A stretch of DNA of 64,000 bases, from contig NC_133166.1 in NCBI RefSeq assembly GCF_040802235.1, positions 3,348,001 through 3,412,000 of the forward strand. Direction: 5' to 3'. Positions 25,751 through 37,050 of this stretch are shown piece after piece. Origin of the DNA: Manis javanica (Eukaryota > Chordata > Mammalia > Pholidota > Manidae). Position 1 is the stretch's first letter. Every line of letters begins with the position of its first letter. The notes below the pieces were generated by a model. That model did no database searches and was not told where the DNA came from. It was given only the letters and a program-made list of their open reading frames with translations. A program made the position numbers and the translations under genes.

Positions 25751-26633
25751 TAATCATTCACATTAAATTTTTATGAGAGGCTTTATACACGCACACAACA
25801 GAAAATTAATTGAATTGTATACTGTCCCTTGGTTTATTTATGTAAAAATGTAAGGTTTTCTTCCCTCTCATAATTCAATGTCTACTGAATTGGTTGAAAT
25901 ACTGAAAATGATTCTAACTGAGTCAGAATGTGGATTATGTCTTATAATATTTGTAGCTTCCATTTTACTGAAACAGTAGTAGACACATAGTACAGTGTGG
26001 AGATTTTGTATACATTTCACATAGTTTATTAGGTTTTTACATAATTTTATATTTAGCTCTCTTTAATCATACACATAATATATACATTATTTGTGTGTTT
26101 AAGACAAGGTAGCAGATAATTTTGCTAACTTCTGTTGTGAATTCATTAGCATGTCTGGTATTTTACCATAAAAACAAAGTAAGTGTTCATATACGCAGAT
26201 AAATAAATCAATGAAGTTATATATCAATCCAAATATTGTACAAAAATCAGAATTATCACAAAATTTTATACTGTTGTGAAGATCTCAATAGAAAAACACT
26301 GTGTCTTTAGAAGCAAAATGGAAGACATTACCATGTAATAAGAGAAAAAAGAATTTCAAAATCAAACAAACCAGTCACCGGGTGAAATAAACTTAATAAT
26401 GCAACAGAGTTCAGATTAAAGGCAGGAAAAAAATGTGAAATTAAATAGATGGCTCATGCTGTAAACAAACTCTTCAGTAATTTATAAAGTCGCTATTACC
26501 ATAACTAATGAAGGATCAGTGTCAATGACAAGAAGGCAATCCTATAAGCTAGACAAAAATGTTGTGGCTCATACATAACTTTAGTCTTTCAAATGGAATC
26601 CATGACGTTCTTGAGATAGTTTAATTGATTCTA
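25751..26633. other. Intergenic DNA, nothing recognised
   Basis: AT-rich sequence without a gene or clear repeat. Confidence 0.35.
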
Positions 26634-27254
26634 AGATGAGTATTTTTTTTGACAAGTTGAGCTATTTTTTTAAAATTTTATTTTGGTATCATTAATCTAC
26701 AATTACATGAAGGACATTATGTTTACTAGGCTCCCCCCTTCACCAAGTCCCCCACACATACCCGTTCACAGTCACTGTCCATCAACATAGTAAGATGCTG
26801 TAAAATCACTACTTGTCTTCTCTGTGTTGCACAGCCCTCCCCGTGCTCCCCATGCAGTATACATGCTAATCGTAAGGTCCCCTTTCTTTTTTTCCCGCCC
26901 TTATCCCTCCCTTCCCACCCATCCTCCCCAGTCCCTTTCCCTTTGGTAACTATTAGTCCATTCTTGGGTTCTCTGCTTCTGCTGCTGTTTTGTTCCTTCA
27001 GTTTTCTTTTGTTCTTATACTCCACATATGAGTGAAATCATTTGGTACTTGTCTTTCTCTGCCTGGCTTATTTCACTGAGCATAATACCCTCTAGCTCCA
27101 TCCATGTTTTTATGAATGGTAGGATTTGTTTTTTTCTTATGGCTGAGTAATATTCCATTGTGTATATGTACCACATCTTCTTTATCCATTCATCTACTGA
27201 TGGACATTTAGGTTGCTTCCATATCTTGGCTATTGTAAATAGATGAGTATTTTT
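26634..27254 (-). mobile_element. 5'-truncated young LINE-1 with perfect 14 bp target-site duplication
   Basis: The antisense 3' terminus, 3' UTR and the end of ORF2 lie between two exact copies of AGATGAGTATTTTT, at 26634-26647 and 27241-27254. These are the target-site duplications of a single insertion. The element is about 580 bp and ends in ORF2 near GGCTATTGTAAATA. Its tail on the minus strand is A-rich and interrupted (26648-26681). Confidence 0.92.
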
Positions 27255-28055
27255 GATGCCAAAAAGGCTAGGTCTAATATATAAATGATCAACTTAAATT
27301 CATAAAATACAAAGTTTAAGAGCATTTGGTTGATTATATCATCAGACTGATCATATTTGTGAGAGCAATTTCAAAGATGTACTTCAGAAGTTGACTTAGA
27401 GCAGGGTTTTTTGTTGAAAATTGAAGGGAATTTTACTATGATTTTAAACAGTATTAAAGTCATTATGATAATTAGAAATTCACCATGTTTATACATTAAT
27501 GGAATAAAATATAAGAGGCATTTATATTCTTATACTGATTTAGTTCATTGACCTATAAGCTTAAGAAAAAAACATTCGTACATTAAATTAAAATATAAAC
27601 AGTTCGGGTAAATAAGATTGTATATTGTATATAAGAACTCTTAGAAAAGTGTTATAATTTATTGGTTATATAATTAGGGTACTATGTTTTGCAATTTCAA
27701 TAAAACACAAGAAAAATATTGATTATTTTGTTTATTACAGCAAAATATTTCCTGTTAAATACAATAAAATAGAAAATTAGCAGTGCAAAGCCTTTTCTGT
27801 GTGGAAAGTGGTTCTAGAGGATAATGAACAATTCCTATTTTAATAAAAAGATAAGAAATTATTTGTCTAATACTCCAAAACAAATCCACTATCCACAATA
27901 ATTTCCAACATTAGTTGTATAATATTTGAAGTCAAATATATTGCTAATTTATCAGCTTGTTATTGATGATTAAACACTGAAAATTTCCTTTATCCAAATT
28001 TCCACCATCTGTAATATTGAATTTTAAAAAATGGGACTTTCTGTTTATCCAGTAT
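27255..28055. other. Intergenic DNA, nothing recognised
   Basis: AT-rich sequence without a gene or clear repeat. Confidence 0.35.
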
Positions 28056-28200
28056 TTAACAAGAAAGAAAGTATGGGAGGGAGGAAGGTAGGAAAGAAGG
28101 AAGAAGGTAGGAAGGGAGAGAGGAAGGAAGGAAGGAAGATGGGAGGAAGGAAAGAAAAAGAGAGACAGAGTCAGAAGGAGAGAGAAATAAAGAGACAGAA
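28056..28200. repeat. Purine-rich (GGAA/AGAG)n low-complexity tract
   Basis: The tract has irregular GGAA, GAAG and AGAG units over about 145 bp, purine on the plus strand. The open frames over it on both strands are repeat artefacts. Confidence 0.9.
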
Positions 28201-30365
28201 AGTCTCCATATGACTTAAAATATAAATAATTAAGCATTAAATAGCCTAGGATAGACCTTAGAATTTCCATCCCTTACTCATAATTTTAAAAGGGAAGACA
28301 AAGCTGTTGTAATTCACTTTCACAGTGCAAAGCTCAATCACATAAACAATGAATGCTCCCCAAGTTGAGACTCGAAATGGAAAACTTTAAGGGAAGTTCC
28401 TAGTACGGCATTCTTAGCATATGCTTTGCATTCACCCTCTAGACCTATGCCTGGTAAACGCCACCAGCTAGCCCATTATTGCTCAACATCACAGACATTC
28501 TTTAAACCTTCTTTCATAGATACAGGTAGGCCAGCTTGTATCTCTTCACATAAGCCTTCTACCAGATTCCCACAGTCAAAATATGCCTATGTTTGTCTGG
28601 CACTGCCTGACAGAATCCCTCCCATATTGAGTTGTACAGAAACCATTGGTTGAAAAACTGAATATAACATTTTATATTATTCTACTCAATGGATTTAAAT
28701 GTATGTATAGAAATAAGTAAAAGTCGTGACAATTATAAAATGTATTAATGGATAAATTAAGACACTAGTGCAATTTGAATAACTGAAGATATTGGATACA
28801 AATGAATGATTACTTGAATTCCAGAAATATCAAGGAAAAGCATGCACCACAAGCAGAATAATCAACAACTGCCTATACCTCAACACATGGATGCCAGTCT
28901 TAAAACCAGACGACCAGTGGAGAACAAATAGTGACTGACGTAATTACTGTGAAAATATATCACTAGTGGAATGTGAAGTAACATTTGTTAATATGAAAAG
29001 CCAAGATAGATGGACTTTTCCTTAGAAATGATAGAGAAATAAGGATGAACTTATCCAAGAGTGATTCCTTCCGGGCTGTCCTCTTGCAAAGTTTCATGGA
29101 AATCAGCTACAATTCATGGTTAAGGCACTGAACCCTGGGGAAATGCCGAGGTGGTGAAGTGGTGGTCGGGCCACAGTTCTGCATCATCCATAGGGCCCCA
29201 TCCCCTGAGTAAGCAGGAAAGAAGGCATTCCCTTAACCACGAGGCCTGAAGGTTACATTCTCTCAACATCAGGCTTCTGCCCAAATCATATATTTGCAAT
29301 TATAAGGTTTGACCAGAGGTTGTAGATATTTGTTAAGTCATGGGAAGGGCTGATGCTTCCTAACATAAATGTTGAGCTGGCATCCTTGGGTGCCCATTGT
29401 TCTGCCTACCACCTTACCCCCCACCCCCACCACCCCTCAAAGTGAAAACAGCTTCCCTGGTCATTGGCAGCTTCTGAGCAAAGCTATTCATTTTCACACT
29501 AAGTCACATTTTCAGTTTTGTTTATTCAATATTTATTTCCATGATGGAGACAAAAGTTAGTTACTGATGGGTTAACTCACATGCCACCTTATATACTGGA
29601 AATTTGCTTCTAAATTTGTTTCCCATGTGAACAAATGCCAGCCACCCATGGACACTGCCTGCACTCTGGACTGGTCTCTCAACCACTCTCCTTTTTCTTG
29701 GACTTCTCTCCAGGCTCCATAACACTTGGTTTGATGTTGAAGGGCAGCATTTGACAGGTACTAGAATGTGAAAGATCTAACTACAACTTCAGTAGTGGCC
29801 TTATTACTGGACTGGCAGGCAAGTTATGCCAAATAACCAAGAACACCACCTAATTTGGGGGAACAAGTGAATTAGTTTGGATGCTTGGTCTGGGCAATTT
29901 CACTCAAACATTTTTGGTTAAGCAGCCAAGAAGGTACATGTATCTTGGCCAACATTTTGTGTTGTGTATAGATCAATATCAGCAGTCTTGTGATTGGGGA
30001 AAGATTCAGATGATTGTCTAAAATGTTCCATTGACACCTTGGACATCTTCTGGAGGAGTCTTGGACGGGCTGGCCCTGGTTTAGTAGCGGACTTCAAGTG
30101 TCATTGCTCCTTTCTTTGTTATGTTCACTCTCCTGAGGTACCATCTTATCTCCTGCAGCATATCAGGGGTTACACTCACAGCCCTTTTAGCTGAAATGGC
30201 ATGGATCCCTGACATGGAGAGGTGCAAATCATGGAAGCTACCACTTTGCGTAGGAAAAGAGGGATTAGAATTAAGGGACAATTTGCCCAAAATTAATTCC
30301 TTGCTGACTGCCTTCTTGCACACCTCCAAAAAATATATGGAGTTGTGAATTCAAGAAAAACAGTT
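28201..30365. other. Intergenic DNA of mixed composition, unassigned repeats likely
   Basis: GC content rises at about 29050-30350. A C-rich run (CCACCCCCACCACCCC) is at 29410. Overlapping short open frames at 30081-30348 on both strands show no domain. The composition suggests old repeats or a decayed retrocopy, but nothing could be named. Confidence 0.3.
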
Positions 30366-30369
30366 ATCA

Positions 30370-30800
30370 CAGAACACTGTGATGGATTAAAGATGAGTGT
30401 AAATGCATTGACATCCCCTTACATCTGGGGTCACCTTAATGACTTACTTTTTCCGTAGAAGACAACAGGAGTGATGTTGTGAGACTTCCAAGGCCAGGCT
30501 ATGAGAAGCGAGCAGCATCTGCCCCGGTCTTGGGGAACACTTACTCTTGGAGCACTGAAGACAAGCTTGTTGAAGAGAACACTTGAAAAGACCAAGAGAA
30601 GATGCCGTAAGACTGCCTGAAAAAGAGATGCTCAGCCAACCTCCTGCTCTTCTAGCTGAAGTGATCATAAATGAGACACCTGGCGGTGGGGAACAGGGAG
30701 ACCTCCTCACACAGGAGTCTAGTCTAGTCCTCCTCACGCAGCAGATTCCTGGCAAAATGAATGGTAGCTGTTTTTAACCACTAAGTTTTAAAGATCGGTA
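30370..30800 (+). mobile_element. MLT1-like (MaLR) LTR fragment
   Basis: It shows phrases remembered from MLT1-type LTRs: GTTGTGAGACTTCCAAGGCC, a CTGGGGAACACTTACTCTTGG-like run, AGATGCTCAGCCAACC and the terminal TTAACCACTAAGTTTTAAAG. It is non-coding. The overlapping 103-codon minus frame at 30444-30755 lies inside it and is not regarded as a gene. Confidence 0.55.
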
Positions 30801-31505
30801 TGCACTCAGCACAAATGCTGAAGTGGCAACTCAGGTCACATATTGTGGCACTTATTTACCAGATTATTGTGCATTATCTCAAAGAGGGATGAACGCGGAC
30901 AAGACAATACACGTGATACTGCTTCCATCTCTGTGACATGGGAAGGTGCCAAAAGGTACTTTGCCTTTAGTTTGATCAAGAACACATTAACTGAATAGAA
31001 TGATTTTGAGAAACATAAAGCTTTTACCATCTTAAAATATGGAAAATGATGTATTATGGTAAAAACCTGCTGTTTGTAAATAATGATGACTAAGTATGTA
31101 ACAGGGCAATGGAGCCTAGGAATACTTAATGAGAGCTAATAACAATTTATCAGTTATAAGTTATGGAATATATGCACTATACATAACAGTGCTTGCACGG
31201 GGTGGAGGGAAGATATGGACTCTCAGTTAGTACTCCCTCCCAATCTCTATCAACGTGGCAAACATTGTCTTGTGTTTCCAGAAAATATTTATTCACTTTT
31301 GAGAAAAAAGTTACTTATGGATATATTCTCATGAAAATAAGTTTTGATAATTTCCTTTAAATCTGATATCTTTTAACATCCCAAATACTATATCCTAAAA
31401 TATCATTTAAATATCGTACAAGTTTTTTGTCTAATGTCACTAGAGAAATTGGCATTTTTCAACTCCTACCGTAAAACTCATTTGCCTCATCTACCAATGC
31501 TCATC
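30801..31505. other. Intergenic DNA, nothing recognised
   Basis: AT-rich sequence between the MLT1-like LTR and the second MER5A-like copy. No gene or clear repeat was found. Confidence 0.35.
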
Positions 31506-31507
31506 CA

Positions 31508-31704
31508 TCCAGGGAAAATTTTACCCCCAAGGGAATGTTTGACAATGTTTGGACACATGTTAGTTGCCATAAATAGGGAGAATGCTACTGGTATCTAGTG
31601 AGTAGAGACACCCTAAAATGTACAGGGTAGGTCTCCCCACTGCCTCTCCAAAAAAGTATCATTGGTCCAAAATGTCACTAGGGCTGCTTTTAGAAACTCT
31701 CGGC
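31508..31704 (+). mobile_element. MER5A-like non-autonomous hAT DNA transposon, second copy
   Basis: It has the same block order as 15752-15943: TTTACCCCCAAGGGAATG, TTTGACAATGTTTGGACAC, TGCTACTGGTATCTAGTG, TAGGTCTCCCCACTG, CCAAAATGTCACTAGGGCTG. It is truncated at the 5' end. Confidence 0.8.
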
Positions 31705-32240
31705 TAGATAAACTTAACAATTTTATAGTTTATAAATGCATTGTAGTTTACTTATTTTTTACTAACTTATCTTGGAAAATGAAAAGTATTTCTTAGATTT
31801 AATAGGTTCTTATTAAGGAAGCTGATATACTTCTTTATGGAACCTACACCATTACCAGAACGGATGGATGAGATGAAGTAATCTCATTCTGTGATTCTCT
31901 TGTCAATTTTTTTCAAAAGAGAGTATGTTAAAATTAAAACAAAAACTCAAAATAATCCACAAATTTTAGAAATTACTTAAAAAAAAAGAACCAATGAATC
32001 GCATTGTATTCCATGCTCTAACCAATCTTCATAATAGGGCAAATATTTAAGCAAGATGAAGGTCACTACTAGGTTGGGTATTAATTTCAGGTATTTTGTT
32101 TTGTTTGTTTTCTGGCAACAACTCAGAGCGTTTGTTTCACAGATACATAAAAATTGCCTAATTTGTTCCAGAGAATTAAACCCTAACTGTTATCTTAAAA
32201 TCAAATAGTTTTATAATAAGATAAAACAATGAACAGTTGT
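31705..32240. other. Intergenic DNA, nothing recognised
   Basis: AT-rich sequence without a gene or clear repeat. Confidence 0.35.
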
Positions 32241-32244
32241 ATGT

Positions 32245-32430
32245 CATTACATTGCAACAGGCACTAAAATCTTTTCATATATTCTAGGAGATTTAAACAT
32301 GCTCAATCATTTAATACTCAAATTTACATATACCAGAAGCTTTACATGTATTACATCATTTAATCCTCAGAGCAACCCATTTCGGTGGGCAATATCTTAT
32401 TGTCCCCATTTACAAGATTATATTCATTAT
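32245..32430 (+). mobile_element. MIR SINE fossil
   Basis: The MIR core is well preserved: TTTACATGTATTACATCATT, TAATCCTCAGAGCAACCC, and TTGTCCCCATTTACAAGAT. Confidence 0.75.
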
Positions 32431-33507
32431 CGATTAATCCAGTCTTTTATATTTTCATAATTACTAACAAAATACACAGTATTATAGATTCACATGTATA
32501 CAATTTATTCCTTCAATTTTGTCAAGATAAAACAAAAGGAAACAGAAACTAAGGGATCAAAACCAACCACAGAAAATGTCTGATAATTTAGTCATAAGAA
32601 TTGATCCCAGAGAATTGCTCCTACTTCAATAGGTTTGTTTTGTCAATTGACAGAATAAAATTATCAGAACAATGGTTCACCTCTTCCTGAAGATAGATCC
32701 TCAAAGGTTATGTCAATAACATACATGCAAATAGTTAGTAATGCCTGTGGTTTGTAATCTTGATGACCTTCACACATGTGTTTGCTTATCACACGGTAGC
32801 CGCAGCTGCGAATGGAAGAGTTTATGGTCTCTTACAGTGACCAGTGCAGCCCAAACATGAGCAGTGTGTGCTCATTCACTCTTTCCTGATATTAAAGACA
32901 CTATTGTCATGTGCCTTCTACTATCCTGGGAGCCAGTGAAATCATCAGACATCATCAGTAATATCAAATTTCTCGGATGGTAAATGGTCTGTAACTGCAG
33001 AATCTAGACTTATTTTCCCAAATGCAGAAAACTACATTTACTCACTCCTCTATCCATCAATCCATTCATCCATTAAGCACACATGTAGTAAAGACATGCC
33101 ATATACTAAGTATTATATAGGTGATGGGAAAATTAACCATGATACAAATCCTCTTATGCCAAAGAGCTTTCAATATGTGGGGGGTTGACAGACAAGTCAG
33201 TACATACCTTTGATAAAAAGCATTATGAATTAAATTCAAAGTATTTTGAGATCACCAATGGGACAGTTTATACAGTGATTATTGTTATTATTTTAATTCA
33301 CACTTGTTTCCAAGTAAGATAATTTTGGGGAGACCATTCTGCAACAAAGAATGAAAGCATTTCAATCTATTGAGGATGAAAAGCTATCTTTATTTCTGGA
33401 AAATGGCAATATGTTTAAACGAGTTGACACATAGGTGTTGATGGCAGATACTGATGATGAGATTGGAAGGCACGAACACCTGGAATATTCTTAAATGATT
33501 CAAGTTC
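32431..33507. other. Intergenic DNA with an unassigned ancient repeat
   Basis: The part at about 33050-33200 resembles the common ancient repeat beginning ATCCATTCATCCATTAAGC. The family was not assigned. The rest shows nothing. Confidence 0.35.
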
Positions 33508-34446
33508 TCATTCACTTGGAAGTCCAGTTTTCACTAGCTTTTTGAGGGCTTTTTTTACATCCTTGTTTCTGAAGCTGTAGATCATTGGATTAAACATGGG
33601 AAAGACAACAGTATAAAATATGGCAACTACCTTATCAGCGTCTAGGGAATAGCTGGTGCTGGGACGGAGGTACGTGAACAGGAGTGCTCCGTAGAACAAG
33701 GTGACTGCTGTGAGGTGGGAAGCACAGGTGGAGAAGGTTTGGCCTCTGCCGTCTGCGGACTTGATGCTCAGAACAGTGAGGAAGATGCAGAAGTAAGAGA
33801 TAAATATGAGCACGAAAGTGCTGGTCTGGATGAAACCACACAAGGCAAAGAGCAGAAGCTCATTGATATGGGTGTCTGCACATGATAAAGTCAGGAGAGG
33901 TGGGATATCACAGAAAAAATGGTTGACAATATTGGAGCCACAGAATGGCAGCCTGAACGTGAGGCAGACATGGACCACCGAAGTCATAATTCCACTGAAG
34001 TACGCCAGTATGATGAAGCAGACACAGACTCTCCTAGACATGCATATAGGATAGAGCAGGGGCTTACAAATGGCTGCGTAACGGTCATATGCCATTGCTG
34101 CCAGGATGAGGCACTCAGCGTCAGCAAAACAGGCGAAGAAAAACATTTGTAGTGCACAGCCACTGAGAGAGATGCTATTCCTGGATGCTAAGAAATTTTC
34201 CAGCATTTTAGGAGCTATTGTTGTAGAATAGCTGATGTCTAAGAAAGACAGATGGCTGAGAAAAAAATACATGGGGGTTTGAAGGCTTGAATTGATATTA
34301 ACCAGGAGTATTAAACCCATATTTCCCACCACAGTTAATGTATATACTATGAGAAATAACAAGAATAGTGTGATTCTGAGGGGTAGATAATCTGTGAATC
34401 CTACAAGCAGGAACTCAGTTGGTGTCGTATAATTGCTCTCCAACAT
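33508..34446 (-). CDS. OR5AS1: Olfactory receptor OR5AS1-like (312 aa, intact)
   Basis: An intact class II odorant receptor acting as a ciliary odorant GPCR coupled to Golf. The ATG at 34446 begins [20 protein letters not shown], which fits human OR5AS1 closely as I remember it. It puts an NYT glycosylation site at residue 5. Later markers are [18 protein letters not shown] after TM2, [15 protein letters not shown] at TM3, [11 protein letters not shown] in the second extracellular loop, a TM5 run [27 protein letters not shown] at TM6, and [12 protein letters not shown] in place of the usual [12 protein letters not shown]. The Phe-containing TM7 motif is an OR5AS1 trait. It ends at about 312 aa, while my recollection is that human OR5AS1 has a longer tail. 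No stops or frameshifts are present. Confidence 0.93.
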   Translation of the reverse strand: MLESNYTTPTEFLLVGFTDYLPLRITLFLLFLIVYTLTVVGNMGLILLVNINSSLQTPMYFFLSHLSFLDISYSTTIAPKMLENFLASRNSISLSGCALQMFFFACFADAECLILAAMAYDRYAAICKPLLYPICMSRRVCVCFIILAYFSGIMTSVVHVCLTFRLPFCGSNIVNHFFCDIPPLLTLSCADTHINELLLFALCGFIQTSTFVLIFISYFCIFLTVLSIKSADGRGQTFSTCASHLTAVTLFYGALLFTYLRPSTSYSLDADKVVAIFYTVVFPMFNPMIYSFRNKDVKKALKKLVKTGLPSE

Positions 34447-34960
34447 CTTCTTGGTTTTCTAGTTTTTCTCATTCACAATAGATGGCATCAGAATAGGAGA
34501 ACTGACGTGGGTGATTGATGAATGAAGACTATCTTTATTTTCTCTTCAAAGGAGGCAAATAGAATATTAAAATCATAGTTAATATTTTACTTAAAGAATA
34601 TTTGGAAATGTGTTCATTTTCATTCTTGTAATATTCTTTAAAGGAGGTAATTAGAAATCATCATTGATACCAGAGAATGTTTTTCAGAGGTGGTGTTTTA
34701 GGATCCAGTAGTCCTTTAAGAGCTGTGCCCCTTAAGAGATTATATTAGTTCCTTTCAAGCTGAAAGGGGATGAATGTGGCTGAGTTTATAGGACCTTGGT
34801 AGAATTATGAGGATTGGCAAAACCCTTGGAAGAAAAGCTCTATTTTTCCAACCCTATTTTCACACATCCTTCCATGTAAAGTGGAAAAAATTCTAGGAAA
34901 AAAGTGCCCACAGGTAAACTAGATAATTCTATGGAAAAATATCTGTGATCTTGGGAGGTA
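34447..34960. other. Upstream flank of OR5AS1, nothing recognised
   Basis: The 5' flank of the receptor would carry its promoter and untranslated exon. No element could be fixed by eye. Confidence 0.3.
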
Positions 34961-34962
34961 GT

Positions 34963-35155
34963 TAAACATAACAGTTAAGAGCGCAGCAGTTACGTAAGAG
35001 ATGACTGACTGGGTTCAAATCTTAGCTTTGTTACTTACTGTTTATGTGACCTTGATAATGTTATTTAACAACTCTGATGATTAGAGGAATACATAAGACA
35101 ATATTTATAAAGAATTAATATAACTAGTACATAATAAATACTATTATGACTATTT
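34963..35155 (+). mobile_element. MIR SINE fossil
   Basis: MIR phrases in order: ACAGTTAAGAGCGCAGC, CTGGGTTCAAATCTTAGCTT, TTACTTACTGTTTATGTGACC, then a degraded 3' part. Confidence 0.8.
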
Positions 35156-36390
35156 ATTAAATAGAACTCATTAAAACAAATTAATTGACCCTTTTGGTTT
35201 TTTGAATTGCTTACTCAAGAGCTTGAAATACCCAGATTGTCATCTCAAAATGCATCTTATCTTTGGCATCATGAATACATAAGCTATGCTTTTACAAGGA
35301 AAAGCCTTTGTGTGTTTGTGTGAGTGTGTGTGTTCTATGCAAATGAATTGTACATAAATCTTTCACACATGCCCTGTAATTACTTTTTCTCTCCCTAGGT
35401 TTATATCTTCCTCTTCTCTAAGGTATGACAGTGTCTGGTGTGAAGTCTCAGAAACATTAAGTGTTTGAATAACAACTGTGTTTTTGCACTTATTAATGGA
35501 CTTCTAAACTGGAGCTTTATGGGAAAATATATATTATAAAGCCATAAGGAGAAGTAATCAAGGGGAAAAAAAACAGGATTGTGGCAAATAAAAAGTGAAT
35601 TACAGTGGGATGGAATATTCAGCAAGAAGTTAAAGATGCGTGTCTTACATAACACTGTAGTGAGTAGTAAGGTAAATTTAAAAAGGAGATCTATTCTCTC
35701 TGCCTTGCCTGGTAACCTTAGAACTTCCCCTCCCTCCACAAAATGACCTGCATTTTTCTAGATGCACTGAGAGGTCAGTCTTCTTTGGAAACCAAACCTT
35801 AAAAAGAAAGAACTTAACTGAGAAAAGATGGAGGGTGGATGTCTGAAACTATAGTGAAGGAATCTGAACTTTTCAAATAAACAACAAAAAAAAGTGTATG
35901 TGGCTATGCTATGCAAAAGTCATTTCTAAGTTTTATCTAACATTCAAATTCTCACTCTTGAATCTTCTCTTTATTCTTACTTTCTGAAGTAGTATTAAAA
36001 AGCAATTTAGTAGTTAAAGTGGTTAAAGACAGCAGTTCATTACTTTGTAATACACTCTATATTGAACTTTGTTTGCACAGATTCAGTGGTTAAAGAATCA
36101 ATTCAATAATCATAAATATAGTTCATCTGAGTAATTTTTGTCAAACTTCTAACTAAAGAAGTCACATGAAAGAATCAATATATACCAAAAGTGTATCAAA
36201 TTTAGGAAATTTTGTGTCATTGGTTTCCAAAGATTATAGCTGGTGATATATCACTATCACTGTCAGTCTTTTGATTAAAAGAGTAACAATGCTCTACAAT
36301 GAGACCTCCAGGTCATTCCATTTGCTTGCATATTAGGCTTCGTTTGGTATCACTGGTACAGACGAGGCAACAGCAATGAGAGAAGGAGAA
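35156..36390. other. Intergenic DNA, small GT repeat, no gene
   Basis: A short GT-rich patch lies near 35308-35332. A 112-codon minus frame at 35401-35739 has no recognisable domain. No other feature was seen. Confidence 0.35.
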
Positions 36391-36394
36391 ATAT

Positions 36395-36545
36395 AAGTGT
36401 CTGGAGATCTGATTATGGTTCTGCTACAAATCGTTTCATTTTCATGTGATTGTATCTTTGTAAAATAAGACCTGCCCTACTTATTATGTAGAATTGTTAT
36501 GTAAGTCAAATAAGAGTGTGCACATTTAAGAGCTTCATAATTGCT
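36395..36545 (+). mobile_element. Probable MIR SINE fossil
   Basis: The phrases GATTATGGTTCTGCTAC and TGTATCTTTGTAAAATAAG, with a following TATTATGTAGAATTG, fit the middle of a MIR. Boundaries are uncertain. Confidence 0.4.
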
Positions 36546-36889
36546 TAGCAGACTTTTATGTTTGAATATTATTCATAGCAACTGTTAAAACCAGGCAAGT
36601 TTATCAAACAAGTTTTATTTCCTCACCGGAAATAACAAATGAACAGATATGTAAGAATCAACTACACAAACTCTCACCAAACAAAAATGAGGTATGATCA
36701 CCAGGACAACTACCTTATTAAAGGCAAACTGTGACTTTTCTTTTCCTTGAACAGTTTTTATTTGGGTTATCTATGAACTAGAGCCCTGGTATCTTCCACC
36801 ATAACGTTAACCTAGTTAAATGCATTAGTAACCCTGATGGTGGCCAGGATGAGGGAAGCAATCAATGATGGCTACAATTATGCAGAGTG

Positions 36890-37050
36890 GGCAGGACGTA
36901 TTCTTAGCACTTGACATGCATCATTTTGTTATATCCCATTATCTTATGAGATGGATACATTATTTCTGTCTTTACAGATGGTGAAACCGAAGCCTAGAGA
37001 TGTAATTAAATTGCCTGAGACAGATTCCAGTTCTCACTTCTTAACCAAAA
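36890..37050 (+). mobile_element. MIR SINE fossil, 3' half
   Basis: The phrases TTAGCACTTGACATGCATC, CCCATTATCTTATGAGATG, TTTACAGATGGTGAAACCG and AAGCCTAGAGATG follow MIR order. Confidence 0.65.

Noticed and set aside
30444-30755. 103-codon minus-strand frame
   Set aside because: It lies within an MLT1-like LTR and has no recognisable domain.
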